This document shows positions 5,939 through 6,177 of a DNA stretch of 6,177 bases, piece by piece (positions within the stretch are counted from its first letter, which is position 1; each line of letters begins with the position of its first letter). Source of the stretch: Spirochaetaceae bacterium. Lineage in GTDB: Bacteria; Spirochaetota; Spirochaetia; B11-G9. The notes under the pieces are model-generated. The model had not been told where the DNA came from, did no database searches, and was given only the letters and a program-made list of their open reading frames with translations. A program made the translations under genes and the position numbers. The stretch is taken from assembly GCA_030633365.1 (NCBI GenBank), contig DAOVSY010000181.1, forward strand, positions 1 to 6,177. Direction: 5' to 3'.

Positions 5939-6177
5939 ATGAAACCATTTTTAGATGAAAATTTTCTTCTTGCTACAAGTACTGCTGAGACTCTTTATCA
6001 TGAGTATGCCAAAGAGATGCCAATTTTTGATTATCACTGCCATCTTCCACCATCAGAAATAGCAGAAAACAGAAAGTATGAAAACCTCTCACAGATATGG
6101 CTTAAAGGGGACCACTATAAATGGCGGGCAATGAGAACAAACGGCATGGATGAATCTACAATCACCGGAAATGCAAC
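5939..6177 (+). CDS. uxaC: Uronate isomerase (glucuronate isomerase), partial N-terminus
   Basis: UxaC isomerises D-glucuronate to D-fructuronate and also D-galacturonate to D-tagaturonate, the first cytosolic step of hexuronate catabolism. Only about 79 residues lie in the window before the right edge; the full family is about 470 residues. The visible part is highly diagnostic: [11 protein letters not shown], then [16 protein letters not shown] (residues about 29-44), holding the HxH metal-binding motif of the amidohydrolase superfamily, and the block [17 protein letters not shown] (about 53-69), which matches the Escherichia coli enzyme almost residue for residue as I recall it. The gene follows the DeoR-type regulator by 12 bp and is probably cotranscribed with it. 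Its product would be the substrate of the UxuB-like reductase encoded divergently, tying the two arms together. No frame break is seen in the visible part. Confidence 0.96.
   Translation, partial: MKPFLDENFLLATSTAETLYHEYAKEMPIFDYHCHLPPSEIAENRKYENLSQIWLKGDHYKWRAMRTNGMDESTITGNA

Noticed and set aside
1..6177. CRISPR array, tRNA or rRNA gene, insertion sequence or phage feature
   Set aside because: I saw no regularly spaced repeats, no cloverleaf-like or ribosomal RNA sequence, and no transposase or integrase signature; coding genes fill nearly the whole window.

Overview
The window is an AT-rich bacterial segment holding a divergent sugar-acid (hexuronate/aldonate) catabolic locus. Six protein-coding genes are supported: four on the minus strand and two on the plus strand, separated by one short control region at about 5011-5170. 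AT-rich codon choice (many ATA, AGA and TTA codons), strong AGGAG-type ribosome binding sites and tight gene spacing suit a low-GC fermentative bacterium. A spirochaete or a clostridial-type Bacillota would fit, but the sequence alone does not settle the phylum.

Minus strand, in transcription order: a HAD-superfamily phosphatase-like protein (5010 to 4117); a long-chain mannitol dehydrogenase family oxidoreductase of the UxuB (D-mannonate oxidoreductase / fructuronate reductase) kind (4075 to 2471); a LarA-type nickel-pincer-nucleotide racemase/epimerase homologue (2362 to 1073); and the N-terminal three quarters of decarboxylating 6-phosphogluconate dehydrogenase, Gnd (1069 off the left edge). 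Gaps are 41, 108 and 3 bp. The 108-bp gap holds an unusually GC-rich, hairpin-forming element at about 2376-2460.

Plus strand: a DeoR/GlpR-family regulator (5171-5926), followed 12 bp later by the start of uronate isomerase UxaC (5939 off the right edge). Between the two divergent units are a candidate promoter for each direction and several perfect palindromes that overlap them.

Read together, the genes suggest a route: UxaC isomerises D-glucuronate to D-fructuronate, the UxuB-like enzyme reduces it to D-mannonate, and the LarA-like enzyme could invert carbon 2 to give D-gluconate. After phosphorylation by a gluconokinase not seen here, Gnd would oxidise 6-phosphogluconate to ribulose 5-phosphate and CO2. 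This would carry hexuronates into the pentose phosphate pathway instead of the usual UxuA/KdgK/KdgA route through KDG. The individual enzyme families are known; the assembled route is an inference from gene content and is the most interesting point in the window.
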